DNA of 64,000 bases from Chitinophaga chungangae (GTDB lineage: Bacteria; Bacteroidota; Bacteroidia; Chitinophagales; Chitinophagaceae). This document shows positions 17,301-26,762 of the stretch, piece after piece (position 1 is the first letter of the stretch; each line of letters begins with the position of its first letter). The stretch covers positions 62,001 through 126,000 of the forward strand of contig NZ_JAGHKP010000002.1 in NCBI RefSeq assembly GCF_017742215.1. Direction: 5' to 3'. Made by a program: the position numbers and the translations under genes. The notes beneath the pieces were generated by a model. That model searched no databases. It was not told the origin of the DNA and saw nothing but the letters and a program-made list of their open reading frames with translations.

Positions 17301-18800
17301 ATGAAACATGTAGGTATCATCGGCGCGGGCCTGAGCGGCCTGGCCACGGCGAAAGCCTTTATCCGTGAAGGATTTCACGTTACCGTGATCGAAAAGGCCG
17401 CTTCGGTAGGCGGCGTCTGGGAAAAAAGCAGGAGCTATCATGGCGTGGCCACACAAACCACCCGGGACGAATACGCTTTTTCCGATTTCCCCATGCCTTC
17501 GCATTATCCTTTATGGCCTTCGGGCGAACAGGTACAGCAATACCTGGAAGACTATGCGCGGCATTTCGGCATCCTGTCTGTCATCCGTTTTAACACCGCC
17601 GTTACCGGGCTGCGTTATGAAAACAATAACTGGGAAATGGACATTTACGATGCCGGCGAAGATTATACAGACACGCTGCGGTTCCATTTCGTAGCCATTT
17701 GCACCGGTACTTTCCACAAACCGCACATCCCTGCGTTCAAAGGCATGGAAACGTTCACCGGCCAGGTGTTGCACACCAGCCAGGTAGCCGATGCCAGCCT
17801 GCTGAAAAACAAATCGGTGGCCGTTGTAGGTTTCGCCAAATCCGCGACGGACATTGCCACGCTTGCGGCAGACACTGCGAAAGAATGCCAGCTGCTTTTC
17901 CGCAAAGCGCAATGGAAAGTGCCGCGTTATTTCGGCAATCTCATCAATATGCGTTACCTGCTGTTCTCCCGTTTTTCCGAAGCGTTTTTTAACGCGCCTT
18001 ATAAAACCGGTTTCCAGAAATTCCTGCACAGCGCGGGCAAACCGATGGTATGGGCGCAATGGCGCGGCCTGGAGCTGCTGCTGAAAAAACAGTTCAACCT
18101 GAAAGCCTGCGGCATGGTGCCGCAACACCGCATCGAAGACCAGATCAGCTGCAGCCTCGGCGTGGCCCCGGAAGGTTTTTACGAAAAAGTACGCTCCGGC
18201 GCCATCAGGGCGAGGCAAACAGAGATCAGCCATTTTGAGGGCGAAAAAGTTTTCCTGCAAAACGGCACGGTGATCACGCCGGAGGTGGTGGTGTGCGGCA
18301 CGGGCTTCACCCAGTCCATGCCTTTCCTCGAAGAGCCGTATAAAAGCAAAATTGTAGGGGAAGATGGCGGTTTCCGGCTGTTCCGCAACATCGTAAATCC
18401 CGATGTGCCGCAGCTGGGCTTTGTCGGTTTTAATTCCAGCCTTTTCACCACCCTTACTTCCGAAATTGCCGCGAACTGGCTGGTGAAATACGCGCAGGGA
18501 ACCCTGCAATTGCCAGCAAAAGAAACGATTCAAAAAGATGTCGATTATATGGCCCAATGGCGCAAAACCGCCCGGCCTATCTCGTCCGAGTTCAGCGGCA
18601 CCTGCATCGCGCCGTTTAATTTTATGCATCTCGATATGCTGATGAAGGACATGGGGTTGAAAACGAAGGCCACCCGCTGGCTGCCGTATGAATTTTTCAA
18701 GCCCATTAACCCGAAAGATTATCGTATTTTGCTGAATGCCTCCATCCGGAAGGCACCCCAACCGATGCCGGTATATCAACCGGCGGAAATCATCCAGTAA
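17301..18800 (+). CDS. Flavin-containing monooxygenase (FMO/BVMO-like)
   Basis: 499 residues. The FAD motif GAGLSG is at residues 8-13 (HVGIIGAGLSGLATAKAF), with EKAASVGGVW after it. The NADPH-side motif is GFAKSATD at 177-184. The family fingerprint region reads FTGQVLHTSQV (152-162): F-x-G-x3-H is kept, but the usual aromatic last residue is Val. A late VVCGTGF matches the ATG-type motif. It oxygenates soft nucleophiles or carbonyls in the cytoplasm by family; the substrate is unknown. Only 3 nt separate it from the hybrid kinase gene, so the two form an operon, divergent from the methyltransferase. Confidence 0.93.
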   Translation: MKHVGIIGAGLSGLATAKAFIREGFHVTVIEKAASVGGVWEKSRSYHGVATQTTRDEYAFSDFPMPSHYPLWPSGEQVQQYLEDYARHFGILSVIRFNTAVTGLRYENNNWEMDIYDAGEDYTDTLRFHFVAICTGTFHKPHIPAFKGMETFTGQVLHTSQVADASLLKNKSVAVVGFAKSATDIATLAADTAKECQLLFRKAQWKVPRYFGNLINMRYLLFSRFSEAFFNAPYKTGFQKFLHSAGKPMVWAQWRGLELLLKKQFNLKACGMVPQHRIEDQISCSLGVAPEGFYEKVRSGAIRARQTEISHFEGEKVFLQNGTVITPEVVVCGTGFTQSMPFLEEPYKSKIVGEDGGFRLFRNIVNPDVPQLGFVGFNSSLFTTLTSEIAANWLVKYAQGTLQLPAKETIQKDVDYMAQWRKTARPISSEFSGTCIAPFNFMHLDMLMKDMGLKTKATRWLPYEFFKPINPKDYRILLNASIRKAPQPMPVYQPAEIIQ

Positions 18801-18803
18801 CCA

Positions 18804-21056
18804 ATGAAACAACCAAAAAAACCGGCAGCATCCGTCACTCAGAAGCCTTCCGTAAAAGTGCCCCGTGAAATGGAAAGCCTTTTTATGAAGGCGGAGGAAA
18901 ACGTCCGCGAATATTTTTCAAACATGCGGCTCAACCCGTCTGAAGGCACAATCGAGATCAACAACGAAAGATATGTGCTGATAAGGGCTTCCGCGTTGTC
19001 GAAAGATTTTTTGGACAGTATTCTCAGCCTGTATGCAGACCGTGGGGAAGACGAGGCTTTCAGCATCGGCCGCAATTTCCTGTTCGATATTTCCCATGCC
19101 ATCGGCATGAACGACGCCAAGGCTTTTCATGCCAAAATGGGCGTTACCGATCCCTTGTCCAAACTCTCAGCCGGCCCCGTGCACTTTGCATACACCGGCT
19201 GGGCGTTCGTGGACATTCTCCCTGAGAGCAACCCCACGCCCGACGATGATTATTACCTGATATATCATCATCCTTTTTCCTTTGAAGCAGACGCCTGGGT
19301 ACGCTCGGGCGCTGCCTCCCGTTTTCCCGTGTGTATCATGAATACGGGGTATTCTTCCGGCTGGTGCGAAGAAAGTTTCGGCATCCCGCTTACCGCCGTG
19401 GAAGTAAGCTGCCGCGCCCAGGGCGACGAACAATGCACCTTCATCATGAGCCCGCCTCACCGCATCGAAGAGCATATTCAGCATTTCGCGAAAACGCACC
19501 GCAAACAGCATATCAAAAAAGCGCCGCCCGAGATCCCCACGTTTTTCCTGCGCAAAACGGTGGAAGAACAAATGGAAAAAGCGCGGCTGCTGGCGGAAGA
19601 ATCGTCCCGCGCGAAGTCTGACTTCGTGGCAAACATGAGCCATGAGCTGCGAACCCCGCTCACGGCCATTCTCGGCTTCACGGAACTGATGAAAAAAACG
19701 AAATTGTCTGCCCGGCAAACCGAATACCTCGAAGCCATTTGCGCCAGCGGCAGCAACCTGCTGAGCACCATCAACGACATCATGGACCTCAGCAAGCTCG
19801 ATGCGCGCAAGATCAGTTTCGAATCCATGCCGGTGGTGCTGCCCGAGCTGCTGCAGTCCATCGAGCTGATGCTCGCTTCCAAACTGCGGCATAAACAATT
19901 AATGTATTCCTGCGATACGGATAAAGCGCTGCAGAAACCGCTGCTGGCAGACAGTGCGCGGCTCACGCAGATATTGCTCAACATCATCGGCAACGCCATC
20001 AAGTTCACCGAAAAAGGCGGTATTACCGTAACGGCGGAAGCGGAAGAAGAAACCGCGCAGGGTATGATGGTAAAGCTTAGCATCCGCGATACCGGCATCG
20101 GCATAGCGCCGGCCAAACAACAAACCATCTTTGAAAGGTTCACGCAGGCCGATTCGGCCATCAGCCGCAAATACGGCGGTTCCGGCCTGGGGCTGGCCAT
20201 CACGCGGGAACTGGTGGAACTGATGGGCGGCACCATTTCCATTTCCAGCAAAGTGAACAAAGGAAGCGAGTTCACGGTGCGGCTGCCTTTCGCGAAAACC
20301 GCCAGGCGAGGCAAAGCCAAAATGGCCGCGACGCCGGCCGTGCACGGCAACGGCATGCATGTGCTGGTGGTGGAAGACAATGTGCTGAACCAGAAAATGA
20401 CGCGCATCATGCTGGCCAACAACGGCTTCACCGTAAGCGGCGCCGGCAGCGGTACCAAAGCCATCGCGGCATTGCGGAAAGAAAAGGCGGACCTTGTGCT
20501 GATGGACCTGCAGATACCCGGCATGGACGGCTACCTTACCACGCGCAAGATCAGGGAAGAACTGAAGATGGATATGCCGATCATCGCCATTACCGCGCAT
20601 GCTTTTAACGGCGAAAAGGAAAAATGCATCGCGGCGGGCATGAACGATTACCTGCCCAAACCCTTCAGGGAACAGGAATTGCTGGCAGTGATCGCCCAAT
20701 ACCAGCGGAAGGCCGCTGTGGTAGACCTTGGTTTTTTAAAGGAACAGACGCGCAACAATGTCGCGTTTATCAAAGACATGATCCGCACGTTCATACGCCA
20801 GGCGCCCAAAGACCTGGAAGCGCTGCAAAAAGCCGCGAAACAGCAGAAAAGCGAACAGGTGTACAAAATCGCGCACACGCTCAGCACATCGGTGAGTTTC
20901 TTCGGGTTGAAAAAACATATCGGGGAGGAACTGTCGCAGATGCAGAAAACAAAACACGCGGAGCCGGAGCAACTGGAAAAAGTAAAACGTATTTGCCAGC
21001 AGGCGATCAGGGAATTACGGGAACTTACACCGTCCGCTTTGTCATCAACGCCATAA
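18804..21056 (+). CDS. Hybrid sensor histidine kinase with XylR_N/V4R-type sensor, REC and HPt-like domains
   Basis: 750 residues, no membrane segments, so a cytoplasmic sensor. Residues about 40-215 look like an XylR_N plus V4R (4-vinyl-reductase) small-molecule domain: RYVLIRASALSKDFLDSIL, PVCIMNTGYSSGWCEESFG and VEVSCRAQGDEQCTF. Next come a HisKA domain with phospho-acceptor His280 (FVANMSHELRTPLTAILGF), a HATPase (DTGIGIAPAKQ, GGSGLGLAI) and a REC domain with Asp568 (LVLMDLQIPGMDGY, later YLPKPF). The C-terminal HPt-like module has His691 (KIAHTLSTSVSFFGL), where the usual Lys after HTL is Ser. It is co-transcribed with the monooxygenase. Its 3' end overlaps the convergent LytTR gene by 32 nt. 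V4R domains sense hydrophobic or aromatic ligands in characterised regulators. Confidence 0.9.
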   Translation: MKQPKKPAASVTQKPSVKVPREMESLFMKAEENVREYFSNMRLNPSEGTIEINNERYVLIRASALSKDFLDSILSLYADRGEDEAFSIGRNFLFDISHAIGMNDAKAFHAKMGVTDPLSKLSAGPVHFAYTGWAFVDILPESNPTPDDDYYLIYHHPFSFEADAWVRSGAASRFPVCIMNTGYSSGWCEESFGIPLTAVEVSCRAQGDEQCTFIMSPPHRIEEHIQHFAKTHRKQHIKKAPPEIPTFFLRKTVEEQMEKARLLAEESSRAKSDFVANMSHELRTPLTAILGFTELMKKTKLSARQTEYLEAICASGSNLLSTINDIMDLSKLDARKISFESMPVVLPELLQSIELMLASKLRHKQLMYSCDTDKALQKPLLADSARLTQILLNIIGNAIKFTEKGGITVTAEAEEETAQGMMVKLSIRDTGIGIAPAKQQTIFERFTQADSAISRKYGGSGLGLAITRELVELMGGTISISSKVNKGSEFTVRLPFAKTARRGKAKMAATPAVHGNGMHVLVVEDNVLNQKMTRIMLANNGFTVSGAGSGTKAIAALRKEKADLVLMDLQIPGMDGYLTTRKIREELKMDMPIIAITAHAFNGEKEKCIAAGMNDYLPKPFREQELLAVIAQYQRKAAVVDLGFLKEQTRNNVAFIKDMIRTFIRQAPKDLEALQKAAKQQKSEQVYKIAHTLSTSVSFFGLKKHIGEELSQMQKTKHAEPEQLEKVKRICQQAIRELRELTPSALSSTP

Positions 21057-21786
21057 ATTCATCTTTCTTTTTCGGGGAAATGGCCACCATAGCGCCGTCG
21101 CTCATCACGGCGTAACCACCGTCCGTACGCACCCAGCGTTTCACGTCTTTCAGGTTGATCATATTGGAGTTGTGGATGCGGAAAAATCCGTGTTCCTGCA
21201 ACGACATTTCGTATTCCTTCAGGTTTTTGCTGACCATGATCTGGCGGCCGTCTTTCAGGTAAAAAATGGTGTAAGGGCCTTTGGCTTCGAGGCGGATAAT
21301 GCCGGACAACGGGATAAAGTCCACCCCCTCGGAAGTGGACAGGCTGATGCAAAAATCTTCGCCCGCGGGCCTGTTGAGATTTTTGAGCAGCAGTTCCAGC
21401 CGGTTGTTTTCCGCGGACGGGCCTTCCATTTGTTTAACGGCCTTGTTCACGGCGGTTTCCAGCTCGTCGAGGTTGATCGGTTTGAGCAGGTAGTCCACCG
21501 CGCTGAACTTGATGGCCTGGATGGCGTAATGATCGAATGCGGTGGTGAAGATCACGTGGAAGTTATGGTGACCGGCGCGTTGCAGCACGTCGAAGCCGGT
21601 GCCGGTCTGCATTTCGATATCGAGGAAGATCAATTGCGGCGAATGGCTGCTGATGCGTTGAAGGGCTTCTTCCACATTGGACGCTACCGCCACCAGCTCC
21701 AGCTGCGGGCAGTATTCGCGCACCATGTTCGATAAAAAATCCCTGCTCAGCTTTTCATCCTCCACAATTAAAGCCTTGATTTTCAT
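21025..21786 (-). CDS. LytTR-family response regulator
   Basis: 253 residues from the ATG at 21786 (MKIKALIVEDEKLSRD). The receiver domain has the acidic pocket VEDE, phospho-acceptor Asp56 (LIFLDIEMQTGTGFDVL), TTAFDHYAIQAI and YLLKPIN. The LytTR DNA-binding domain follows a linker: IIRLEAKGPYTIFYLKDGRQIMVSKNLKEYE, FFRIHNSNMINL and GGYAVMSDGAMVAISPKK. It lies 39 nt downstream of a LytS-type kinase and forms the usual kinase-regulator pair. It runs convergent to, and overlaps, the V4R hybrid kinase gene. Targets are unknown. Confidence 0.95.
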   Translation of the reverse strand: MKIKALIVEDEKLSRDFLSNMVREYCPQLELVAVASNVEEALQRISSHSPQLIFLDIEMQTGTGFDVLQRAGHHNFHVIFTTAFDHYAIQAIKFSAVDYLLKPINLDELETAVNKAVKQMEGPSAENNRLELLLKNLNRPAGEDFCISLSTSEGVDFIPLSGIIRLEAKGPYTIFYLKDGRQIMVSKNLKEYEMSLQEHGFFRIHNSNMINLKDVKRWVRTDGGYAVMSDGAMVAISPKKKDEFMALMTKRTV

Positions 21787-21825
21787 GTTAGGGTTTTGAG
21801 GTGAGAACAATATAAGAAAATTTCA

Positions 21826-22581
21826 TCAGCGTATAGTGATCATGGCGCGGTTCAGGCGGCCGTTGCCGGTGTGCACGGCGCTGCGCTGCTCCAGTTGTAT
21901 CTGCCGGTGGTTCAGCGCGTTGAACTGCGCGATGCGGTGATTGAACAGCACGGCGCGCTCGCCTTCGTCCATGCCCGGCGAAAACTCGCCGCTCATTCCG
22001 TTGTCCGTCACTTCCAGCTCCAGCGTTTCGCCTTTTGCGCGCAAGGTCACGGAGATCTTCCCCTTTTCTTCTTTTCCAAGATGCAGCACGCCTTTATACA
22101 ATGCTTCCTCGAGCAGGCCGTGCGTGAGGAACGGCGGAATATCTTCCAGGCAAAGCGCTTCCGGCAGGTCGATGTCGTATTCGAAACGGTCGGGGAAGCG
22201 GAATTGCTCCAGCACCAGGTAATCCCTGATCAGCTCAGCCTCGTCCTGCAAATGGATGGAGATCTCGTCGCCATAATGCACCATTTTGCGGAGGAACGCG
22301 GAAAAACGGCTGACATACTGCAGGGATGTCTTCCGGTCGTCCGCACTGATAAAGTACTGAATCGCATTCAGGGAATTGAACAGGAAGTGCGGGTTAAGCC
22401 TTGCCTGCAATATCTTCATTTTCAACAGGCTGTTCAATTGGGATAGCTGTTCCTGCTGGTGTTGCACCTCCCGTTCCTGCGCCGCCAGCCGGGCGGCCAG
22501 CTGCTCTTTTTGGCGGTATAGGCGGTAGCCCCATATGGCAACAACGATCCCTGTGATTCCTGTTATCCATCCTAAGATCAT
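21826..22581 (-). CDS. LytS/YehU-type sensor histidine kinase
   Basis: 251 residues. One N-terminal membrane segment (ILGWITGITGIVVAIWGYRLY) is followed by a coiled-coil-like linker (EQLAARLAAQEREVQHQQEQL). The His_kinase phospho-acceptor block has His65 (ARLNPHFLFNSLNAIQYFI). The ATPase part is short and divergent (LEEALYKGVLHLG, LELEVTDNGMSG), with the N-box degenerate: an Asn is not seen in the LLEEALYKG stretch. No periplasmic sensor domain is present. It is upstream of and probably co-transcribed with the LytTR regulator at 21025-21786. Confidence 0.93.
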   Translation of the reverse strand: MILGWITGITGIVVAIWGYRLYRQKEQLAARLAAQEREVQHQQEQLSQLNSLLKMKILQARLNPHFLFNSLNAIQYFISADDRKTSLQYVSRFSAFLRKMVHYGDEISIHLQDEAELIRDYLVLEQFRFPDRFEYDIDLPEALCLEDIPPFLTHGLLEEALYKGVLHLGKEEKGKISVTLRAKGETLELEVTDNGMSGEFSPGMDEGERAVLFNHRIAQFNALNHRQIQLEQRSAVHTGNGRLNRAMITIR

Positions 22582-22706
22582 AAACCTCTCCTCTGCTTTG
22601 GGGGTAAAGTTGGTAAAATAACGGCAGTAAAGCCGGGTTGAATTAACGGTTGCCGGGTTTCGCTTAATGGAAACGGCTTTTTACTGCATGGAAAATGACG
22701 GTCTTT

Positions 22707-25301
22707 TTAATCGCGCCGCCCGAAGACCGCCGCGCCCAGCCTGATCACGAGCATGCCCGCCACGCTGAAGCCAGCCACCAGCAGCCAATCCAGCCGCGGC
22801 ATCATTTCAAGCCGCAGCGCTTCTTTTACCGGCGGAATAAACAGGCACAACAACGTAACCGCCGCGCTCAGCACGATCGACCCGACCAGGTAAGGATTGC
22901 GCATCAGCGGGCCGCCGAGGAACTTTTCCTTTCCTTCGTTCATATTCAGCGCGTGCAGCAGCTGGGAAAGAATGAGCGTGTAAAACATCACGTTGTTCGC
23001 CGCATGTACGTCCACTTCGCCCTCCCGGAAATGTTCCGCCGTAAAAGCCGCACCCAGGGCGCTTCCGCCGATCACCGCCGCATAGAACCAGATCATGCCC
23101 CAGGCTTTTTTGCCGATGATAGGTTTGCGCGGGTCCAGCGGTTTTTGCTGCATCACGGTGTCGTCTCCTTCCGTAAAACCTAGCGCCATGGCCGGGAACA
23201 CGTCTGTAATGAGGTTGATGAACAGGATCTGGATGGCCGCCAGCTGGAACGGCAGCCCCGCCGTGGCTACCAGCCCGATCACGAGCAATTCGCTGAGGTT
23301 GCACGACAGCAGGAAAACGATGAACCGTTTGATATTCGTAAAGATCACCCGGCCCTGGCGCACCGCCGTTACAATGGATTCGAAAGCATCGTCTTTCAGC
23401 ACCATATCCGCCACTTCCTGGGATACCTGCGTGCCGCGGATGCCCATGGCAATGCCGATGTCCGCCTTTTTCAGCGCGGGCGCGTCGTTCACGCCGTCGC
23501 CGGTCATGGCTACGATCTGGTGATCGCTTTGCAGCGCATTCACGAGATCGAGTTTCTGCTTCGGGCTTACGCGCGCAAACACGGAGCGTGTTGCCCAGGC
23601 ATCGTTTTCCCCTTCCAGCTGTTTGCCGGTGATCACGTCCTGTTCGTTTTCGCTGATGCCCAGCTCGTAAGCGATATGCGCGGCGGTGGCGGGATGGTCG
23701 CCCGTGAGCATGATCACCCGGATGCCTGCGCCGTGGCATTCGTCGATCACTTCCTGCACGCCCTGGCGGGGCGGGTCCATCAGGCCGGCGATGCCGAGGA
23801 AAACGAGGTTTTCCATGAACTCGGCCGTTTCGCCGTTCAACTCACGGTAAGCGAAGCCGAGTGTTTTAAGGCCGGAGGAAGCGAGTTTTTCGGTTTCCTG
23901 CATCCATCTATCGCGTTCTTCCTGCGCCAGCTCTTTGGTTTCGCCTTCGTGGAGGGAATGGGAGCAGATGTCCAGCAGGTTTTCGATGGCGCCTTTGGCG
24001 GAAACGAGGTGTTTTTCTTCGCCTTTATGCAAAGTGCCCATTACGCGGGTATCGGAATTGAAGGGGGCTTCTTTCAGCTTGTGGAATTTTTCCCTTATCT
24101 GCGCAACATCCGCCCCGGTTTCCTGTACAAAGTTCAGCAGGCTCACTTCGATGGGGTCGCCGATGCCTTTTTCGCCGTCGAGGGAGGCGTTGTTGCAGAG
24201 CACGGCCACACGCTGCAGGTTGTGAAAACTTTCTTCTTCTGGTTTTTCCTCCTTTTTACGCCATTCCACCGCGGGCAGCAGCGCGTTGGTCACTTCCATC
24301 CTGTTTTCCGTAAGAGTGCCCGTTTTGTCTGTACAGATCACCGTGGTGGCGCCGAGCGTTTCCACGGCGGAGAGTTTTTTCACGATCACGTTCTGCCGCG
24401 CCATACGGATCATGCCGCGCGCCAGGGCCAGCGTGGCCACTACCGGCAGCCCTTCCGGGATCGCCGCCACCGCCAGCGCGATGGAGGTTTTCAGCATTTC
24501 CAGCACCGGTTCCTTATTCAACAGCCCCGCGCCGAATATCAGCACCACGATCACGACGGTGATGCCGATGAGGCGTTTGCTGAAACTTTCGAGTTTCTTT
24601 TCCAGCGGCGTGGCGGCCTTTTTTGCGCCGGCCACCATATGCGCGATGTGCCCCAGCTCGGTTTTCATGCCGGTGGCGGTACACAGCACCTTTCCGTTGC
24701 CATTGCGCACGAAAGTGCCTTTATAAACCATGTTCGTTCTTTCCGCCAGCTGCGTGTCTGCCGGCAACTCTCCCGGCGATTTGTCCACCGGCAGAGATTC
24801 CCCGGTAAGCGCCGATTCGTCTGCCTGCAGGTCGGTGGATTCGAGGATGCGCCCGTCTGCCTGCACCATATCGCCCGCGTCCAGCAGCATAATGTCTCCG
24901 GGAACGATCCCGGCCGACGGGATTTCCTGCATGCGGCCGCCGCGCAGCACGCGGGCGGATTGGGAGGTCATTTTCTGCAGGGCTTCCATCGACCTTTCCG
25001 CCTGGAACTCCATAATAAAACCGATCACGGCATTCAGCAGTATCACCACGGCAATGGCCGTTGCGTCCAGCCATTCCTTAAAGAACATGGAAAGGCCCAT
25101 GGCGAGCAGCAGCAGGTATACCACGGGGCTTTTGAACTGGTGCAGCAGGATCATCAGCGGCGAAACGCGCCGGCTGCTGCTGATCTCGTTGGGGCCGTGT
25201 TCTTCCAGCCTACGTTGCGCGTCTTCGGCGGCGAGCCCTTTGCCGGGGTCGGTGGAAAATTGTTCCAGGATTTCCTGCTGTTTGAGTTGATATGCATCCA
25301 T
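22707..25301 (-). CDS. P-type ATPase of the calcium/cation (P2) class
   Basis: 864 residues. The cation-ATPase N-terminal domain ([18 protein letters not shown]) is followed by ten or so membrane segments. Motifs in order: TGES (166-169), PEGLP in M4 (282-286), the phosphorylated Asp325 in [19 protein letters not shown], and the hinge [27 protein letters not shown] and the overall order fit Ca2+-transporting or related P2-type pumps of about 860-900 residues. It is an inner-membrane exporter using ATP. It appears monocistronic. In the 125-bp gap before the LytS gene there is only a loose long-range inverted repeat. Confidence 0.95.
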   Translation of the reverse strand: MDAYQLKQQEILEQFSTDPGKGLAAEDAQRRLEEHGPNEISSSRRVSPLMILLHQFKSPVVYLLLLAMGLSMFFKEWLDATAIAVVILLNAVIGFIMEFQAERSMEALQKMTSQSARVLRGGRMQEIPSAGIVPGDIMLLDAGDMVQADGRILESTDLQADESALTGESLPVDKSPGELPADTQLAERTNMVYKGTFVRNGNGKVLCTATGMKTELGHIAHMVAGAKKAATPLEKKLESFSKRLIGITVVIVVLIFGAGLLNKEPVLEMLKTSIALAVAAIPEGLPVVATLALARGMIRMARQNVIVKKLSAVETLGATTVICTDKTGTLTENRMEVTNALLPAVEWRKKEEKPEEESFHNLQRVAVLCNNASLDGEKGIGDPIEVSLLNFVQETGADVAQIREKFHKLKEAPFNSDTRVMGTLHKGEEKHLVSAKGAIENLLDICSHSLHEGETKELAQEERDRWMQETEKLASSGLKTLGFAYRELNGETAEFMENLVFLGIAGLMDPPRQGVQEVIDECHGAGIRVIMLTGDHPATAAHIAYELGISENEQDVITGKQLEGENDAWATRSVFARVSPKQKLDLVNALQSDHQIVAMTGDGVNDAPALKKADIGIAMGIRGTQVSQEVADMVLKDDAFESIVTAVRQGRVIFTNIKRFIVFLLSCNLSELLVIGLVATAGLPFQLAAIQILFINLITDVFPAMALGFTEGDDTVMQQKPLDPRKPIIGKKAWGMIWFYAAVIGGSALGAAFTAEHFREGEVDVHAANNVMFYTLILSQLLHALNMNEGKEKFLGGPLMRNPYLVGSIVLSAAVTLLCLFIPPVKEALRLEMMPRLDWLLVAGFSVAGMLVIRLGAAVFGRRD

Positions 25302-25417
25302 TCCGTGCGGTTTTTTGTCTTTTGAAGATTACAATCGGGATACCGGTTTTGTTGCTGCTTCCAAAACAGCTATGGCGCTGGCATGGTATGTGGGGCCGTT
25401 ACCCTAAACGGAAACAT

Positions 25418-26047
25418 ATGGCATCCACTGCAACGCGGGCGAAACCTGCGCGGAAAAAAGCGGCGACGCCCCGGAAAAAGACGGCCGCTGCCCGCAAACC
25501 GGCGCCTAAAACGGCCGCCCGCCAGAAAAAAGAAGCGAAAAAGGACCTCGCCAAAACGTACAATGAATTTAAGGAATTTGAAGGGCAACATTACACCGGC
25601 ATGCGCGTGGGCCGTTCGCATAAATGGAATTACGACGCTGGCGTGTGGAAAGAAACGAAGATCACGCCAGACCTCTGGGAATGCACTTACGCCGTTACCA
25701 AACGCCGCGCCGGAAAAGCGCCGGAAGGCTCCGGCGTGCCCGTGGGCACGGAATATCACTGGTACATCATGGCGCATCAGAACGTGCGAAAACTGAACGC
25801 CAACGATTACACCACTTCCCTCACCGGCCGGAAATACAAGCTGGCGCACAAACGCGCGGATAAAAACAAATGGAGCACCACCGCCAAAACGCAGCGCAAA
25901 CGGCTCGTGAAAATGCTGCAGGAGCTGATCGCGCAGCTGGAAGCGGAACCGGTGGCGAAGAAATATTCCTTTGGTACGAATAAAGCCGTCATATGCCTGA
26001 ATTACCCGATCTTGAAGTGTTCAGCAAACATCTTCAGCGAAAACTGA
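25418..26047 (+). CDS. Basic protein with histone-H1-like Lys/Ala/Pro tail and an unknown globular domain
   Basis: 209 residues from the ATG at 25418; an in-frame ATG at 25292 would place 42 unrelated residues before the tail. Residues 1-45 are H1-like (RAKPARKKAATPRKKTAAA, KPAPKTAARQKKEAKK). The rest is a folded basic domain (YNEFKEFEGQHYTGMRVG, WKETKITPDLWECTYAVTKRR, GTEYHWYIMAHQNV) that I do not recognise. The last 18 or so residues are encoded in the 55 nt overlapping the zincless fpg gene, and their Cys/Ile/Asn-rich sequence looks like run-through rather than a conserved end. A DNA-binding or nucleoid role is inferred from the tail and from coupling to a DNA-repair gene. Confidence 0.8.
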   Translation: MASTATRAKPARKKAATPRKKTAAARKPAPKTAARQKKEAKKDLAKTYNEFKEFEGQHYTGMRVGRSHKWNYDAGVWKETKITPDLWECTYAVTKRRAGKAPEGSGVPVGTEYHWYIMAHQNVRKLNANDYTTSLTGRKYKLAHKRADKNKWSTTAKTQRKRLVKMLQELIAQLEAEPVAKKYSFGTNKAVICLNYPILKCSANIFSEN

Positions 26048-26745
26048 AAGGAAAAAAGCTGAAAGCCATTTCCAAAGCCGGCGCCTGGAAAAAGGATTTC
26101 CTGCGTCAACCGCTCCAAAAGGTGTACCGCGAAGGCAAGGAACTGCGGTTTCTCTTTAAAAACGGCCATAAGCTTGGCGTTCACCTGATGCTGCATGGCA
26201 AGCTCGTGCTGGCGGACACCGATGACCCGCCACCGCATACCGTGTTTTCCCTTCAGTTCGCGGACGGTTCGCTGCTGGCCGTGACCGACTGGCAGAAAAA
26301 AGCCCGCCTTACGCCCGACCCTGAACCGACAAACGTGCCCGACGCCCTGTCTGCGGACTTTTCGTCCGCCTACCTCAAACAACAACTGGAAGGCTCGCGC
26401 GCCGCGATCAAAAAACTGCTTACCGACCAACATAAAGTACGCGGCATCGGGAATGCGTACGCCGATGAGATCCTCTATGAAGCCCGCATATCGCCGTTTT
26501 CAAAAGCGGGGCAAATACCGCCCGACGCAGCTGCCAAACTGTTGCGCTCCGTTAAAAAAGTGCTGAAAGACGCGGTGAAAAAGATCAGTAAAGATCATCC
26601 GGATATTATTGCCGGGGAAGTGCGCGACTTTATGAAAGTGCACAAACACGGGAAAGAAAAAAGCCCCGGCGGCAAACGGATCGAACATGCGGAAATAAAC
26701 GGGCGCACGACCTATTACACCAGCGAACAGGTAGAATACCAGTAA
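25993..26745 (+). CDS. Fpg-family DNA glycosylase/AP lyase, zincless variant
   Basis: 250 residues beginning MPELPDLEVF, the Fpg-type start with Pro nucleophile and Glu. The family block VHLMLHGKL and the helix-two-turn-helix region HKVRGIGNAYADEILYEA are intact. At the C-terminus the expected C-x2-C...C-x2-C zinc finger is gone. The ending reads KRIEHAEINGRTTYYTSEQVEYQ when the two halves are joined: it retains the GRTTY block with the conserved Arg but has no Cys. This resembles the zincless finger of eukaryotic NEIL1-like enzymes. It overlaps the upstream H1-like gene by 55 nt and is probably translated with it. Confidence 0.92.
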   Translation: MPELPDLEVFSKHLQRKLKGKKLKAISKAGAWKKDFLRQPLQKVYREGKELRFLFKNGHKLGVHLMLHGKLVLADTDDPPPHTVFSLQFADGSLLAVTDWQKKARLTPDPEPTNVPDALSADFSSAYLKQQLEGSRAAIKKLLTDQHKVRGIGNAYADEILYEARISPFSKAGQIPPDAAAKLLRSVKKVLKDAVKKISKDHPDIIAGEVRDFMKVHKHGKEKSPGGKRIEHAEINGRTTYYTSEQVEYQ

Positions 26746-26762
26746 CTTTTAAAATTTTAACG

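Noticed and set aside
22624..22687. Long-range inverted repeat gcagtaaagccg / cggctttttactgc after the P-type ATPase gene
   Set aside because: The arms are 38 nt apart, differ by a 2-nt bulge and lack a clear terminator form; too weak to call.
23520..25325. Plus-strand open frame of about 600 codons opposite the P-type ATPase
   Set aside because: Antisense to all ATPase motifs; His/Phe/Arg-rich shadow with no recognisable feature.
25993..26047. The 55-nt overlap as a sequencing frameshift between the H1-like gene and fpg
   Set aside because: Both frames start and end correctly and the fpg start is textbook MPELPD; an overlap with read-through of the first gene's end is simpler.
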